DNA from: JAJDNS01 sp963578825
GTDB lineage: Bacteria; Acidobacteriota; Vicinamibacteria; Fen-336
Direction of reading: 5' to 3'
Assembly (NCBI GenBank): GCA_963578825.1
Contig: CAUZDW010000001.1
Span: 62,001 to 126,000, forward strand
DNA length: 64,000 bases
Within the stretch, counting starts at the first letter, position 1. Every line of letters starts with the position of its first letter. Made by a program: the position numbers and the translations under genes. Positions 26,569 to 34,630 of this stretch are shown piece by piece. Under the pieces are notes generated by a model. The model was not told the DNA's origin. It searched no databases and saw only the letters and a list, made by a program, of their open reading frames with translations.

Positions 26569-27744
26569 ATGACCGAGCGGACGCGCGACGTGTTGCTCTT
26601 CACGATCGACGCCGGGGGCGGCCACCGCTCCGCCGCCCGAGCCCTCGTGGCCGCCGCAGACGAGACGGGCGCGCCGCTCCGCTTTCGGGTGGAGAGCCTT
26701 CAGCAGGTTCTCGCTGGCCTGGACGTGCTGAAGCGGTGGACCGGGAGCTCCCTGGAGGACGCCTACAACCTGATCCTCCGCCGCCACTGGAACGTCCTCC
26801 TGGCGCCTCTGCTTCAAGTCATGCACGCCGCCATCCGGATCCGCCGGCACGCGCTCACCCGAGCACTCGAGGCGTGGCTCGGCGCCCGGCCTCGGCCGGA
26901 GGCCGTCGTCTCGGTCCTGCCCAACTTCAACGGCGTCATGCTCGAGGCTCTGGGGCGCGCACATCCCGGGGTGCCGCTCATCGTCGTGCTCACCGACCTG
27001 GCCGACTACCCGCCCCGCTTCTGGATCGAGCCCGGCATCCACCGGGTCGTGGTGGGGACGGACGAGGCCCGCCAGCAGGCCCTCGACTTCGGCCTTGCCG
27101 CCGATCGGATCGCGCGTGTCTCGGGGATGGTGCTGAACCCGGCCTTCTACGGAAGTGGGGGGCCCGACGTTCGAGAAAGGGTCCGGAGGGAGATGGGGCT
27201 CGACCCCGGGGACTTCACCGTCACGCTCCTCTTCGGCGGCAAGGGCTCAGCCGAGATGGCTCCTCTCGCCCAGGCTCTTCTCGAGACGGACCCCGGCTGG
27301 ACCGTGGTCGCTCTCTGCGGGGACAACCCCCGGCTGCTCGAGCGCCTGGTGCCCATCGAGAGCCGGCACGCCGGTCGGCTCCACAAGAGGGGCTTCACCG
27401 ACCGCGTGGCGGAGTTCCTGGCGGCGAGCGACGTGCTCGTGACGAAGCCTGGCCCCGGCTCGCTGGCCGAGGCCTTTCACCTGCACGTCCCCGTGGTGGT
27501 GACCCGCAATCGACACACGATTCCCCAGGAGCGGTTCAACACCGACTACGTCGCCCGCCACGGCCTGGGACGGGTCGTCGGGCACTGGCGCGAGATCCCC
27601 GATGCGGTGGCCGCCCTCGGCCGGGATCGAGCCGAGGGCGCCCGCATCCGCGCTCGCCTCGCCGCTCTGCCCGACAACCGCGCCGTCTACGAGGTGCTCG
27701 AGACGATCGAACGAGAGATCGGCTCCTCGGTGCCCTCGGGCTGA
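26569..27744 (+). CDS. GT28-type glycolipid glycosyltransferase (MGDG synthase/UgtP-like)
   Basis: 391 residues resembling monogalactosyldiacylglycerol synthase and processive diacylglycerol glucosyltransferases. The N-terminal GGGHRSAA loop and the MGDG_synth domain are followed by a C-terminal GT-B nucleotide-sugar domain with LFGGKGSAEM and VTKPGPGSLAEAF. It would transfer glucose or galactose from a UDP-sugar to diacylglycerol at the cytoplasmic membrane, making glycolipids that can replace phospholipids. That role would fit phosphate sparing near a pst island, but this is inference; murG-like activity is less likely because the lipid II motifs are absent. Confidence 0.75.
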   Translation: MTERTRDVLLFTIDAGGGHRSAARALVAAADETGAPLRFRVESLQQVLAGLDVLKRWTGSSLEDAYNLILRRHWNVLLAPLLQVMHAAIRIRRHALTRALEAWLGARPRPEAVVSVLPNFNGVMLEALGRAHPGVPLIVVLTDLADYPPRFWIEPGIHRVVVGTDEARQQALDFGLAADRIARVSGMVLNPAFYGSGGPDVRERVRREMGLDPGDFTVTLLFGGKGSAEMAPLAQALLETDPGWTVVALCGDNPRLLERLVPIESRHAGRLHKRGFTDRVAEFLAASDVLVTKPGPGSLAEAFHLHVPVVVTRNRHTIPQERFNTDYVARHGLGRVVGHWREIPDAVAALGRDRAEGARIRARLAALPDNRAVYEVLETIEREIGSSVPSG

Positions 27745-27814
27745 TTCGCGTCGGATGCTACGATGATGGGTTCTGCGAGCGCGCCGGCAAGCGCGCAGTG
27801 GCACGACTGCGAGA

Positions 27815-29431
27815 ATGGACAAAGCAAAACGCCTCTACCGTCGCCTCGATGCGCTCTTCGATGAGCTCAAGCCCAGGCAGCAGCAGCCGAAGCACCTCGA
27901 GGCTTTCTTCGAAGAGGTGTTCGATCGCTTCCGAGACGATCTGCGGCTGCGCGGTGGCCTGCTCTATGTCGAGCGCAGGGACGGCTTCGCACTCCTGAGC
28001 AGCGTGGGTGAGATCGTCGGCTCGCCGGCCGACGACCTCGACCCGGACGCCCCGCCCGTCGCGGAGGTCGTCGAGCATCGCGTCTACATCTTCGGCGAGG
28101 GGGATGCCGCGCCGAAGAAGCTCAGGCTCCCGCCCCGGGCTGCCGCGGCGGGGCTGGTGGTCGGCCGGCAGCCGCAGCGCTTCTGCTTCTTCTTCCTCCT
28201 CGACGAGGGGTGGGACATGGCAGAGCTGGACTTCGCCCTGAACACCATCCGGGCCGCACTGGACGCCCGCCTGGCGGACGCCCGGGTGCGCGGCTCTTTC
28301 CGCGAGGCCGCGGAGATCCAGAGGAGCCTGCTGTTCGAGACCCCTCCCGCCTTCCCCGGCTACGACATCGCCTGCCGCTCGCTGGCCACCGACGAGGTGG
28401 GAGGCGACTTCTACGATTTTCACGACCTGGGGGAAGACGTCTACGGCCTGGCGATCGGAGACGCCAGCGGCCACGGGCTGCCCGCCGCCCTTGTCGTCCG
28501 GGACGTGGTGACGGGGCTTCGCATGGGGATCGAGAAGGAGCTCAAGATCGCCCACGTGTTCGCGAAGCTCAACCGGGTGATCCATCGCTCACGACTGTCC
28601 AGCCGCTTCGTGAGCATCTTCTACGCAGAGATGGAAGCCGACGGGAACATCGTCTACGTCAACGCCGGCCACCCGCCTCCCATCCTGTTCTTCCGCGATC
28701 CTCGTCCGGGTCGACCCGGCGATCAGGAGCTCAGCGTCGGGGGAACCGTCATCGGACCCCTCCCCGAGGTGCGCTTCCGACGGGGGTTTGCCCGCCTGCA
28801 CCCCGGCGAAGTGCTCGCGATGTGCACAGACGGAATACTCGAGCGGCCCGATGCCTCCGGTGATTTCTACGGCACCGAGCGGCTGCGCAAGGCCGTCCTC
28901 GCCCACAAGAACGCGAGCGCCAGCGAGATCCTCGATCGGCTCTTCGACGAGGTGAAGGCCCACGGCGACGGCCGGCCCTGGGACGACGACGCGACCGTCG
29001 TGATCGTCAAGCGCCCGGAGAGCAGCGAAGAAGATACGGAGCAGGCTTCAAGGCGCCGCGGCGAGCAACTCCTCGACCCGGGCCTCGATGCTGGCAGCCG
29101 AGGTGTACCCTTCGCTGCGAAACCTCACCACACCGGCGTCGTCCTTGCCGGCCTCGCGCATATCGATGACCAGCTTGGTGGGAAACGCCACGATCTCGTA
29201 GGGGCCGAGGAGGTCGTCAGCGAGATAGACGCGAAAGGGAACGTCTCTCTCGGCGACGAAGGCCTCGATGTCCGCCCGCTCGTCGGTGACGTTGAAGCTC
29301 AGGAGAACCACGTCCTCGCGACCCTCGAGCCTGTGGTGGTACTCGACGAGCTCGGGAAGCTCGCGGATGCAGGGCGAGCACCAGGTGGCCCAGAAGTCGA
29401 TGATCACGATCCGCCCGGCCAGGTCCCCTGA
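27815..29431 (+). CDS. SpoIIE/RsbU-type PP2C serine phosphatase with antisense C-terminal extension
   Basis: Residues of about 1-150 are a divergent sensor segment (weak GAF-like look); residues of about 165-405 are a PPM phosphatase domain with DEVGGDFYDF, IGDASGHGLPAAL, VNAGHPPP and WDDDATVVIVKRP, the metal aspartates all present. Such enzymes dephosphorylate anti-anti-sigma factors in partner-switching stress control. The domain ends near 29030, but no stop occurs until 29431, so about 130 extra residues are encoded opposite tlpA. Either a lost stop, a frameshift near 29030, or a real tail. A TACGAT box at 27759-27764 is a likely promoter. No anti-sigma gene is nearby. Confidence 0.82.
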   Translation: MDKAKRLYRRLDALFDELKPRQQQPKHLEAFFEEVFDRFRDDLRLRGGLLYVERRDGFALLSSVGEIVGSPADDLDPDAPPVAEVVEHRVYIFGEGDAAPKKLRLPPRAAAAGLVVGRQPQRFCFFFLLDEGWDMAELDFALNTIRAALDARLADARVRGSFREAAEIQRSLLFETPPAFPGYDIACRSLATDEVGGDFYDFHDLGEDVYGLAIGDASGHGLPAALVVRDVVTGLRMGIEKELKIAHVFAKLNRVIHRSRLSSRFVSIFYAEMEADGNIVYVNAGHPPPILFFRDPRPGRPGDQELSVGGTVIGPLPEVRFRRGFARLHPGEVLAMCTDGILERPDASGDFYGTERLRKAVLAHKNASASEILDRLFDEVKAHGDGRPWDDDATVVIVKRPESSEEDTEQASRRRGEQLLDPGLDAGSRGVPFAAKPHHTGVVLAGLAHIDDQLGGKRHDLVGAEEVVSEIDAKGNVSLGDEGLDVRPLVGDVEAQENHVLATLEPVVVLDELGKLADAGRAPGGPEVDDHDPPGQVP

Positions 29432-29587
29432 GCGCAACGTGCGCCCCTGCAAGTCCTCGACCGCGAAAGTCTCCGCGGTGCTCGACAACGACTCCCAGCC
29501 GTCCGGTCCCGGAGCCGGCTCGACCATCGTGGCCAAAGAGCCCCCCAACCCAAACACGACAACGAACGCAACGAGCACCTGTCTCAC
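29048..29587 (-). CDS. TlpA-like periplasmic thioredoxin
   Basis: A secreted or membrane-anchored thioredoxin-fold protein of 179 residues: N-terminal signal (VLVAFVVVFGLGGSLA), then DLQGRTLRSGDLAGRIVIIDFWATWCSPC with the CxxC redox pair, and cis-Pro in AFPTK. It would reduce disulphides in the periplasm, for instance in cytochrome or oxidative-folding pathways. GTG start at 29587 after GGAGGG. About 70% of the gene is overlapped on the other strand by the extended phosphatase frame. Confidence 0.85.
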   Translation of the reverse strand: MRQVLVAFVVVFGLGGSLATMVEPAPGPDGWESLSSTAETFAVEDLQGRTLRSGDLAGRIVIIDFWATWCSPCIRELPELVEYHHRLEGREDVVLLSFNVTDERADIEAFVAERDVPFRVYLADDLLGPYEIVAFPTKLVIDMREAGKDDAGVVRFRSEGYTSAASIEARVEELLAAAP

Positions 29588-29616
29588 AGTCCCTCCAGTG
29601 TGACAGAAGGGTGGGG

Positions 29617-30084
29617 CTAGAACTGCTTCTTGGAGTCCAGGAGGATGGTGACCGGGCCCTGGTTCACCAGGGCCACGTCCATCATGGCGCGGAAGACGCC
29701 TGTGGCCACGTCGAGTCCCGAGGGTCGGAGGCGCTCCACGAAGCGGGTGTAGAGCCGCTCGGCCTCTTCGGGCGCGGCGGCCTCCACGTAGGAGGGACGT
29801 CGTCCGCGGCGAGCGTCCCCCATCAGGGTGAACTGGGAGATCACCAGGAGGCCTCCGCCCACGTCGAGAGCGGAGCGGTTCATCTGGCCCGCATCGTCCG
29901 GGAAGACTCTCAGATGGACGACCTTGTCCGCGAGGAGATCGGCGTCCTCTTCGGTGTCGGCCTTGCCCACGCCGAGCAGGATGACGAGACCCGGGCCGAT
30001 CCGGCCCACGGTGTCCCCAAGGACGCTGACCGAGGCCTCCGAGGCCCTCTGCACCACCGCACGCAAGGCTCCGGAGGATATCAT
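29617..30084 (-). CDS. dtd: Dtd, D-aminoacyl-tRNA deacylase
   Basis: Hydrolyses D-amino acids (and glycine) wrongly attached to tRNA. 155 residues with the family signatures ALRAVVQRASEASVSV at the start, LVISQFTLMGDARRGRRPSY (catalytic SQxTL) and the C-terminal LVNQGPVTILLDS (Gly-cisPro-type NxGPVT). The start is either ATG 30084 or the more typical TTG 30066 (giving LRAVVQRA). With ATG 30084 only six bases separate it from the divergent kinase start. Confidence 0.93.
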   Translation of the reverse strand: MISSGALRAVVQRASEASVSVLGDTVGRIGPGLVILLGVGKADTEEDADLLADKVVHLRVFPDDAGQMNRSALDVGGGLLVISQFTLMGDARRGRRPSYVEAAAPEEAERLYTRFVERLRPSGLDVATGVFRAMMDVALVNQGPVTILLDSKKQF

Positions 30085-30090
30085 TCCACC

Positions 30091-31668
30091 ATGGCAGCTC
30101 CCGCCCGGATCGGTCGCTACCGCATCGTGGGCGAGCTGGGTCAGGGCGCGATGGGGACGGTCTACCTGGGTCGGGACGAGAGCCTCGACCGTGACGTGGC
30201 GCTCAAGGTCATGTCCAGGGGCCTGGGCGAGCCCGAGGACAGGGAGCGGTTCCTGCGGGAGGCGCGGGCCGCCGCCCGGATCCAGCACCCGAACATCATC
30301 GTGGTCTACGAGCTGGGCGAGCACGAGGGGGCGCCCTACATGGTCCTCGAGAAGCTCGAGGGCGTCGACCTTGCGGAGGCTCTCGCCAGCGGGCTCAAGC
30401 CCGATCCCCGCGGGATCGTGAACGTCGTCCTCCAGGCCCTGGCCGGGCTGGGCCATGCCCACGAGAACGGGATCGTCCACAGGGATATCAAGCCGGCCAA
30501 CATCTTCGTGCCCATCGGCTTCCCGGCGAAGATCATGGACTTCGGCGTGGCCCGCCTCTCCGGACCCACAGCGTCACCACCGTCCGGTGTCGTCACGGGC
30601 ACGCCCAACTACATGTCCCCCGAGCAGTTCCAGGGGAAGGAGATCGACGGCCGGACGGATCTCTTCTCGATGAGCCTGATCCTCTTCGAGCTCGTCACCG
30701 GCGAGAAGGCCTTCCGCTCCAACGACATCGCGGCCCTCTTCTACAAGATCGTCCACGAGGACGTCGACCTGGGGCTCATCCCCGGGGGATCGAATTGGAA
30801 TCGGCTCAGGCAGGTCCTCGCACGCGGGCTCGCCAAGAACAGGGAGGAGCGCTATCCCGACGCCCGGAGCATGTCGGAGGAGCTCTCGCTAGCCCTCCAG
30901 GATCTCGGCGGGTCCACCGACCTCACGGCTCCGGCCGATCGGATCCTCCTGGTCAAGCCGCGCCCGCGAAAGCCGACCCCGATCGCCACGGCGGCGCCAG
31001 CCCCTCCGGCGGCCGTGGGCCCGGCCAGGCCGACGAGCAAAGCGCCGGCCGCTCCCCGGCGTCCGGCACGGCCGGACTCGCGCCGGCGCGGCGCGGCGGC
31101 GGGCACGTCTTCGAGAACCCCGCTGGTGCTGGCCGGCGTCCTGGGCGTCGGCGCCGTGGCGCTGCTCGCCGTCGCCGGCTGGCTCATGCTGGCCCCGAGC
31201 CGAACGGGGGCTCCGGCGCCGACTCCCAAACCACCGGACACGGCCCCCGTCGCCACGCCGAGCCCGTCGACTCCACCTGCGCCTGCGCCGGCAAAACCCA
31301 CGGCGACGCCCGCACCCGAGACTCGGGCCACACCGGCGCCGACGCCCACCCCTGCTCCTGCGCCGACGCCCGCGCTGAGCATGGAGGACCGTCTCCTGCG
31401 GGCAGACGACTTCCTCCAGAAGGGGCGCTTCCGACAGGCCCTCGACGAGGCCCGTGCCGTCCGGCGGGAGGACCCGTCGAACCAGGAGGCCATCGTCATC
31501 GCGCAGGAGGCCGAAGCCGCCATCGTGATCGAGGAGTGCCTCAAGAATGCCCGGGCAGCCCTCGAGTCCGGCGACCGCGAACTGGCGATCGAGCAGATCA
31601 AGAAGGGCTTCGCCATCAACCCGAACGACGCCCGGCTGATGGCCCTGTTTCGCCAGGCCACGCAGTAG
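30091..31668 (+). CDS. Membrane Ser/Thr protein kinase (PknB-type) with C-terminal periplasmic domain
   Basis: 525 residues. Residues of about 5-265 form a Hanks-type kinase: GELGQGAMGTVY (P-loop), VALKVM (Lys), IVHRDIKPANI (catalytic loop), DFGVARL (Mg) and MSPEQ. A Pro/Ala-rich linker leads to one membrane helix near residue 350 (TPLVLAGVLGVGAVALLAV), a long Thr/Pro/Ala-rich spacer and an outer helical part with TPR-like repeats (RFRQALDEARAVRREDPSN). It likely relays envelope signals by phosphorylating cytoplasmic targets. ATG 30091 is used; no strong ribosome-binding site is at proper spacing. Confidence 0.9.
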   Translation: MAAPARIGRYRIVGELGQGAMGTVYLGRDESLDRDVALKVMSRGLGEPEDRERFLREARAAARIQHPNIIVVYELGEHEGAPYMVLEKLEGVDLAEALASGLKPDPRGIVNVVLQALAGLGHAHENGIVHRDIKPANIFVPIGFPAKIMDFGVARLSGPTASPPSGVVTGTPNYMSPEQFQGKEIDGRTDLFSMSLILFELVTGEKAFRSNDIAALFYKIVHEDVDLGLIPGGSNWNRLRQVLARGLAKNREERYPDARSMSEELSLALQDLGGSTDLTAPADRILLVKPRPRKPTPIATAAPAPPAAVGPARPTSKAPAAPRRPARPDSRRRGAAAGTSSRTPLVLAGVLGVGAVALLAVAGWLMLAPSRTGAPAPTPKPPDTAPVATPSPSTPPAPAPAKPTATPAPETRATPAPTPTPAPAPTPALSMEDRLLRADDFLQKGRFRQALDEARAVRREDPSNQEAIVIAQEAEAAIVIEECLKNARAALESGDRELAIEQIKKGFAINPNDARLMALFRQATQ

Positions 31669-31676
31669 GAGTCGGG

Positions 31677-31717
31677 GCCCTGGGCGCCGCCGCGGGGCAG
31701 GACGCCCGGGCTGTTTT
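31677..31717 (+). terminator. Likely Rho-independent terminator after the kinase gene
   Basis: GCCC-T-GGGCG (31677-31686) can pair with CGCCCGGGC (31703-31711) with one bulged T, and the right arm is followed by TGTTTTG. It ends just before the TACGAT box of the ferredoxin gene. Confidence 0.5.
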
Positions 31718-31721
31718 GCGC

Positions 31722-31727
31722 TACGAT
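31722..31727 (+). promoter_or_regulatory. Predicted -10 box for the ferredoxin gene
   Basis: TACGAT in the context GCGCTACGATGCC, matching the GCTAnnnT pattern found before other genes here and identical in its core to 27759-27764 before the phosphatase. Leaves a leader of about 44 bases with AAGGAGG before the ATG. No clear -35. Confidence 0.4.
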
Positions 31728-31777
31728 GCCTCTCCCCGGGGACAATCGGGAGGCCCACTGCCAAGGAGGATCCGTAC

Positions 31778-32041
31778 ATGGCCTACACCATCGCCGAGCC
31801 GTGCATCGACACGAAGGACACCGCCTGTGTCGAGGTGTGCCCGGTCGACTGCATCCACCCCAAGAAGGAAGCGCCGGAGTTCGAGTCGGAGAACAAGCTC
31901 TACATCGACCCCGAGACCTGCATCGACTGCGGCGCCTGCGTCCCGGTCTGCCCGGTCCAGGCGATCTTCCCGAACGAGGAGCTCCCGGAGAAGTGGGCGA
32001 AGTTCGCCCAGATCGACGCGGACTGGTTCGCCGACAAGTAG
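31778..32041 (+). CDS. Seven-iron type ferredoxin (FdxA-like)
   Basis: An 87-residue soluble electron carrier. Eight cysteines: C9, C17, C21 and C25 in the first cluster region (CIDTKDTACVEVCPVDC) and C48, C51, C54 and C58 in CIDCGACVPVC. The spacing Cx7Cx3C followed by CxxCxxCxxxCP is that of [3Fe-4S][4Fe-4S] ferredoxins such as FdxA/FdI. Preceded by AAGGAGG. No partner oxidoreductase is adjacent, so its redox partner is unknown. Confidence 0.88.
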   Translation: MAYTIAEPCIDTKDTACVEVCPVDCIHPKKEAPEFESENKLYIDPETCIDCGACVPVCPVQAIFPNEELPEKWAKFAQIDADWFADK

Positions 32042-32078
32042 ACTTGATCGCCCGAGCACGCCCTGAGTCGTCTGTGTC

Positions 32079-32107
32079 TTGACGACGCATTTGCGCTCTG
32101 CTAGCTT
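32079..32107 (+). promoter_or_regulatory. Predicted promoter of the cold-shock gene
   Basis: TTGACG (32079-32084), a 17-base spacer and TAGCTT (32102-32107) with an extended TGC in front (TGCTAGCTT). Transcription would start near 32114, giving a leader of about 113 bases that contains the hairpin at 32150. Confidence 0.55.
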
Positions 32108-32149
32108 CAGCTGCGTACTGGTGGTCGTCGCTCGAACACTGGTCGACGA

Positions 32150-32174
32150 GCCGCCCACGGTGGGCGGCTTTGTT
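32150..32174 (+). terminator. Terminator-like hairpin in the cold-shock gene leader
   Basis: GCCGCCCA (32150-32157), loop CGG, TGGGCGGC (32161-32168), then TTTGTT. The 8-bp perfect stem with a short U-tract lies between the predicted promoter and the csp start, so it looks like a leader attenuator. It could instead end an RNA of about 60 bases transcribed from 32114. Confidence 0.6.
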
Positions 32175-32226
32175 GTCTGGGCGGGCGGGTGGCCGCCATC
32201 AGGCAGAGGCGAAGGAGTGTAGTTCC

Positions 32227-32430
32227 ATGGTCGAAGGCACGGTGAAGTGGTTCAACGAATCCAAGGGTTTCAGTTTCCTCGCCCAGGAAGGTGGTCCGGA
32301 CGTTTTCGTCCACCACACCGAGATCAAGTCCGACGGTTTCCGGACGCTCAACGAGGGCGACAAGGTGAAATTCGAAGTGGTCGAGAGCCCGAAGGGGCCT
32401 CGCGCTTCGAACGTGGAGAAGCTCGAGTAG
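32227..32430 (+). CDS. Cold-shock domain protein (CspA family)
   Basis: A 67-residue single-stranded nucleic-acid chaperone: VEGTVKWFNESKGFSFL holds RNP1 (here KGFSFL in place of KGFGFI) and DVFVHH is RNP2. It melts RNA structure and can antiterminate transcription. The ATG at 32227 is preceded by GAAGGAGTG. The leader has a terminator-like hairpin, and a strong terminator follows at 32460. Confidence 0.94.
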   Translation: MVEGTVKWFNESKGFSFLAQEGGPDVFVHHTEIKSDGFRTLNEGDKVKFEVVESPKGPRASNVEKLE

Positions 32431-32459
32431 GGACTCTTCCAGGAGCCGTCGGTCCGATA

Positions 32460-32490
32460 CGCCCGGGGCCCCAGGCTCCGGGCGTTTTGC
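32460..32490 (+). terminator. Rho-independent terminator after the cold-shock gene
   Basis: CGCCCGG (32460-32466) pairs with CCGGGCG (32478-32484), with further internal G/C pairing, followed by TTTTGCTT. It lies 30 bases after the csp stop and 17 bases before the peptidase start. Confidence 0.75.
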
Positions 32491-32506
32491 TTGAGGCGAT
32501 CCTCCC

Positions 32507-34630
32507 ATGAGCACTCCAGCGGGCGACAACAGAGGCGCGTCGGGCCCGATGCGCCCCCCGGTCGCAAAGAAAGTCCCGACGGTCGGAGAGGTCCACGGCG
32601 ACCGCCGCACGGACGAGTACGCGTGGCTCCGGGACAAGTCGAGTCCCGAGGTGAGAGCCCATCTCGAAGCCGAGAACGACTACACGGCGGGGGTCCTGAA
32701 ACCCCTCGGCCCGCTGAGGGGCACGCTCTACGACGAGATGCTCGGCCACATCAAGCAGACCGACATGAGCGTTCCGTGCCGGGAGGGGGACTGGTTCTAC
32801 TACGCCCGCACCGAGAAGGGACGCCAGTACCCGATCTACTGCCGCCGGCCGAACAGCCCCGAGGCGCCCGAGCAGATCACCCTCGATCTGAACGAGATGG
32901 CCCGGGACGAAGCGTTCATGGCCCTGGACGAGTACGAGGTCTCGGACGACGGGCGCCTCCTCGCCTACTCCATCGACACCACCGGCTTCCGCCAGTACAC
33001 CCTCTTCGTCAAGGACCTGGTGAGCGGTGAGATCCGGGAGACCGTGGCCGAGAGAGTCGGCTCGGCAACCTGGGCCGCCGACAACAAGACGCTCTTCTAC
33101 ACCGTCGAAGAGGAGTCCACGAAACGCCAGTACCGCCTCTATCGCCACGTCGTCGGCGAGGCGGCCCACAACCACGATCACGACCTGATCTACGAGGAGC
33201 CGGACCAGGCCTTCAACGTGGGAGTCGACCGCACCCGAGACCGTGAGTACCTGCTTCTGGACATCGACAGCCTCACCACCTCGGAGGCCCGTTTCCTCCG
33301 TGCCGATCGCCCCGCCGACGAGTGGCGCCTCTTGGCTCCCCGCGTCCCGGACCAGGAGTGCGAGGTCGACCATCGGGGCGACGAGTTCTACCTCCGGGTC
33401 AACGATCGAGGGCGCAACTTCCGCCTCGTCCGCGCCCCGGTGGAGAGCCCGGGGCGAGACAGCTGGACGGAGGTCCTGCCCCATCGGAGCGACGTGATGC
33501 TCGAGGGCTTCGATCTCTTCCGGAACCACTCCGTCGTGTTCGAGCGCGAGAACGGGCTTCCCCACGTGCGCATCACGGACCTCGGAACCGGCGAGTGGCA
33601 CCGCATCGCGTTCCCCGAGCGCGTGTACTCGGCCTCGCCCGACGAGAACGCCGAGTTCGACACCAGCGTGTATCGGTACGGGTACGAGTCGCTGGTCACG
33701 CCACCGTCGGTCTTCGACTACGACATGGAGGCGCGGACCTCGACCCGGCTCAAGCAGAAGGAGATCCTCGGCGGATACGACCCGGCGGAGTACGCCACCG
33801 AGCGCATCTGGGCGACGGCGGAGGACGGGGAGGGAGTCCCTGTCTCGCTCGTCCGGCGCCGGGACGTGCCCCGGGACGGCCGGGCGCCGCTCTACCTGTA
33901 TGCCTACGGGTCGTACGGCATACCGTTGCCCGTGAGCTTCTCCTCGAATCGCTTGAGCCTCCTGGACCGGGGAGTGGTGATCGCACTGGCCCACATCCGA
34001 GGCGGCGGCGACCTGGGCAAGCGCTGGCACGACGGCGGACGCATGCTCAACAAGCGAAACACCTTCACCGACTTCATCGCGTGCGCCGAGCACCTCCTGT
34101 CCGAGGGCTACGGGGCCCGGGAGCGTCTGGCGATCCAGGGGGGGAGCGCCGGCGGGCTGCTCATGGGCGCCGTCGCCAACATGCGACCCGAGCTGTTCCG
34201 GGCCGCGCTGCTCCAGGTGCCCTTCGTCGACGTCCTCAACACCATGCTCGACGAGACGCTCCCCCTCACCGTGGGCGAGTTCGAGGAGTGGGGCAATCCC
34301 AGGGAGAAAGCGGCGTACGAGTACATGCGCAGCTACTGCCCGTACACCAACCTGACCCGGGGCGACTACCCGGCCATGCTCGTCCGCACCTCGCTCAACG
34401 ATTCCCAGGTGATGTACTGGGAGCCGGCCAAGTACGTGGCGCGACTGCGGACCCTCAAGACCGACACGCGCCCGCTCCTCCTCGAGATCAACATGGCCGC
34501 CGGTCACGGCGGCGCCTCCGGCCGCTACGCCCGCCTCCGGGAGATCGCCCTCGACTACGCCTTCCTCCTCTGGCAGATGGGGCTGGACGACAGCGCTCCG
34601 CCTACTCGGCCGGAAGGTACTCCTCGTTGA
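32507..34630 (+). CDS. Oligopeptidase B-like serine peptidase (S9 family)
   Basis: A 707-residue prolyl-oligopeptidase-fold enzyme without signal peptide, so cytoplasmic. The first roughly 430 residues form the beta-propeller (DEYAWLRDKSSPEV at the start), the rest the alpha/beta hydrolase. Catalytic triad visible: nucleophile Ser in QGGSAGGLLMG, Asp in SLNDSQV, and His in AAGHGGASGR. PYTNLTRGDYPAMLVRTS is typical of oligopeptidase B, which cuts short peptides after Arg/Lys. It overlaps the convergent solute-binding protein gene by 29 bases. Confidence 0.9.
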   Translation: MSTPAGDNRGASGPMRPPVAKKVPTVGEVHGDRRTDEYAWLRDKSSPEVRAHLEAENDYTAGVLKPLGPLRGTLYDEMLGHIKQTDMSVPCREGDWFYYARTEKGRQYPIYCRRPNSPEAPEQITLDLNEMARDEAFMALDEYEVSDDGRLLAYSIDTTGFRQYTLFVKDLVSGEIRETVAERVGSATWAADNKTLFYTVEEESTKRQYRLYRHVVGEAAHNHDHDLIYEEPDQAFNVGVDRTRDREYLLLDIDSLTTSEARFLRADRPADEWRLLAPRVPDQECEVDHRGDEFYLRVNDRGRNFRLVRAPVESPGRDSWTEVLPHRSDVMLEGFDLFRNHSVVFERENGLPHVRITDLGTGEWHRIAFPERVYSASPDENAEFDTSVYRYGYESLVTPPSVFDYDMEARTSTRLKQKEILGGYDPAEYATERIWATAEDGEGVPVSLVRRRDVPRDGRAPLYLYAYGSYGIPLPVSFSSNRLSLLDRGVVIALAHIRGGGDLGKRWHDGGRMLNKRNTFTDFIACAEHLLSEGYGARERLAIQGGSAGGLLMGAVANMRPELFRAALLQVPFVDVLNTMLDETLPLTVGEFEEWGNPREKAAYEYMRSYCPYTNLTRGDYPAMLVRTSLNDSQVMYWEPAKYVARLRTLKTDTRPLLLEINMAAGHGGASGRYARLREIALDYAFLLWQMGLDDSAPPTRPEGTPR

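Noticed and set aside
25206..27998. Long 930-codon open frame on the plus strand
   Set aside because: It overlaps the SLC13 and GT28 genes in another frame; the product is Arg/Gly/Pro-rich with no motif, as expected for a shadow in GC-rich DNA.
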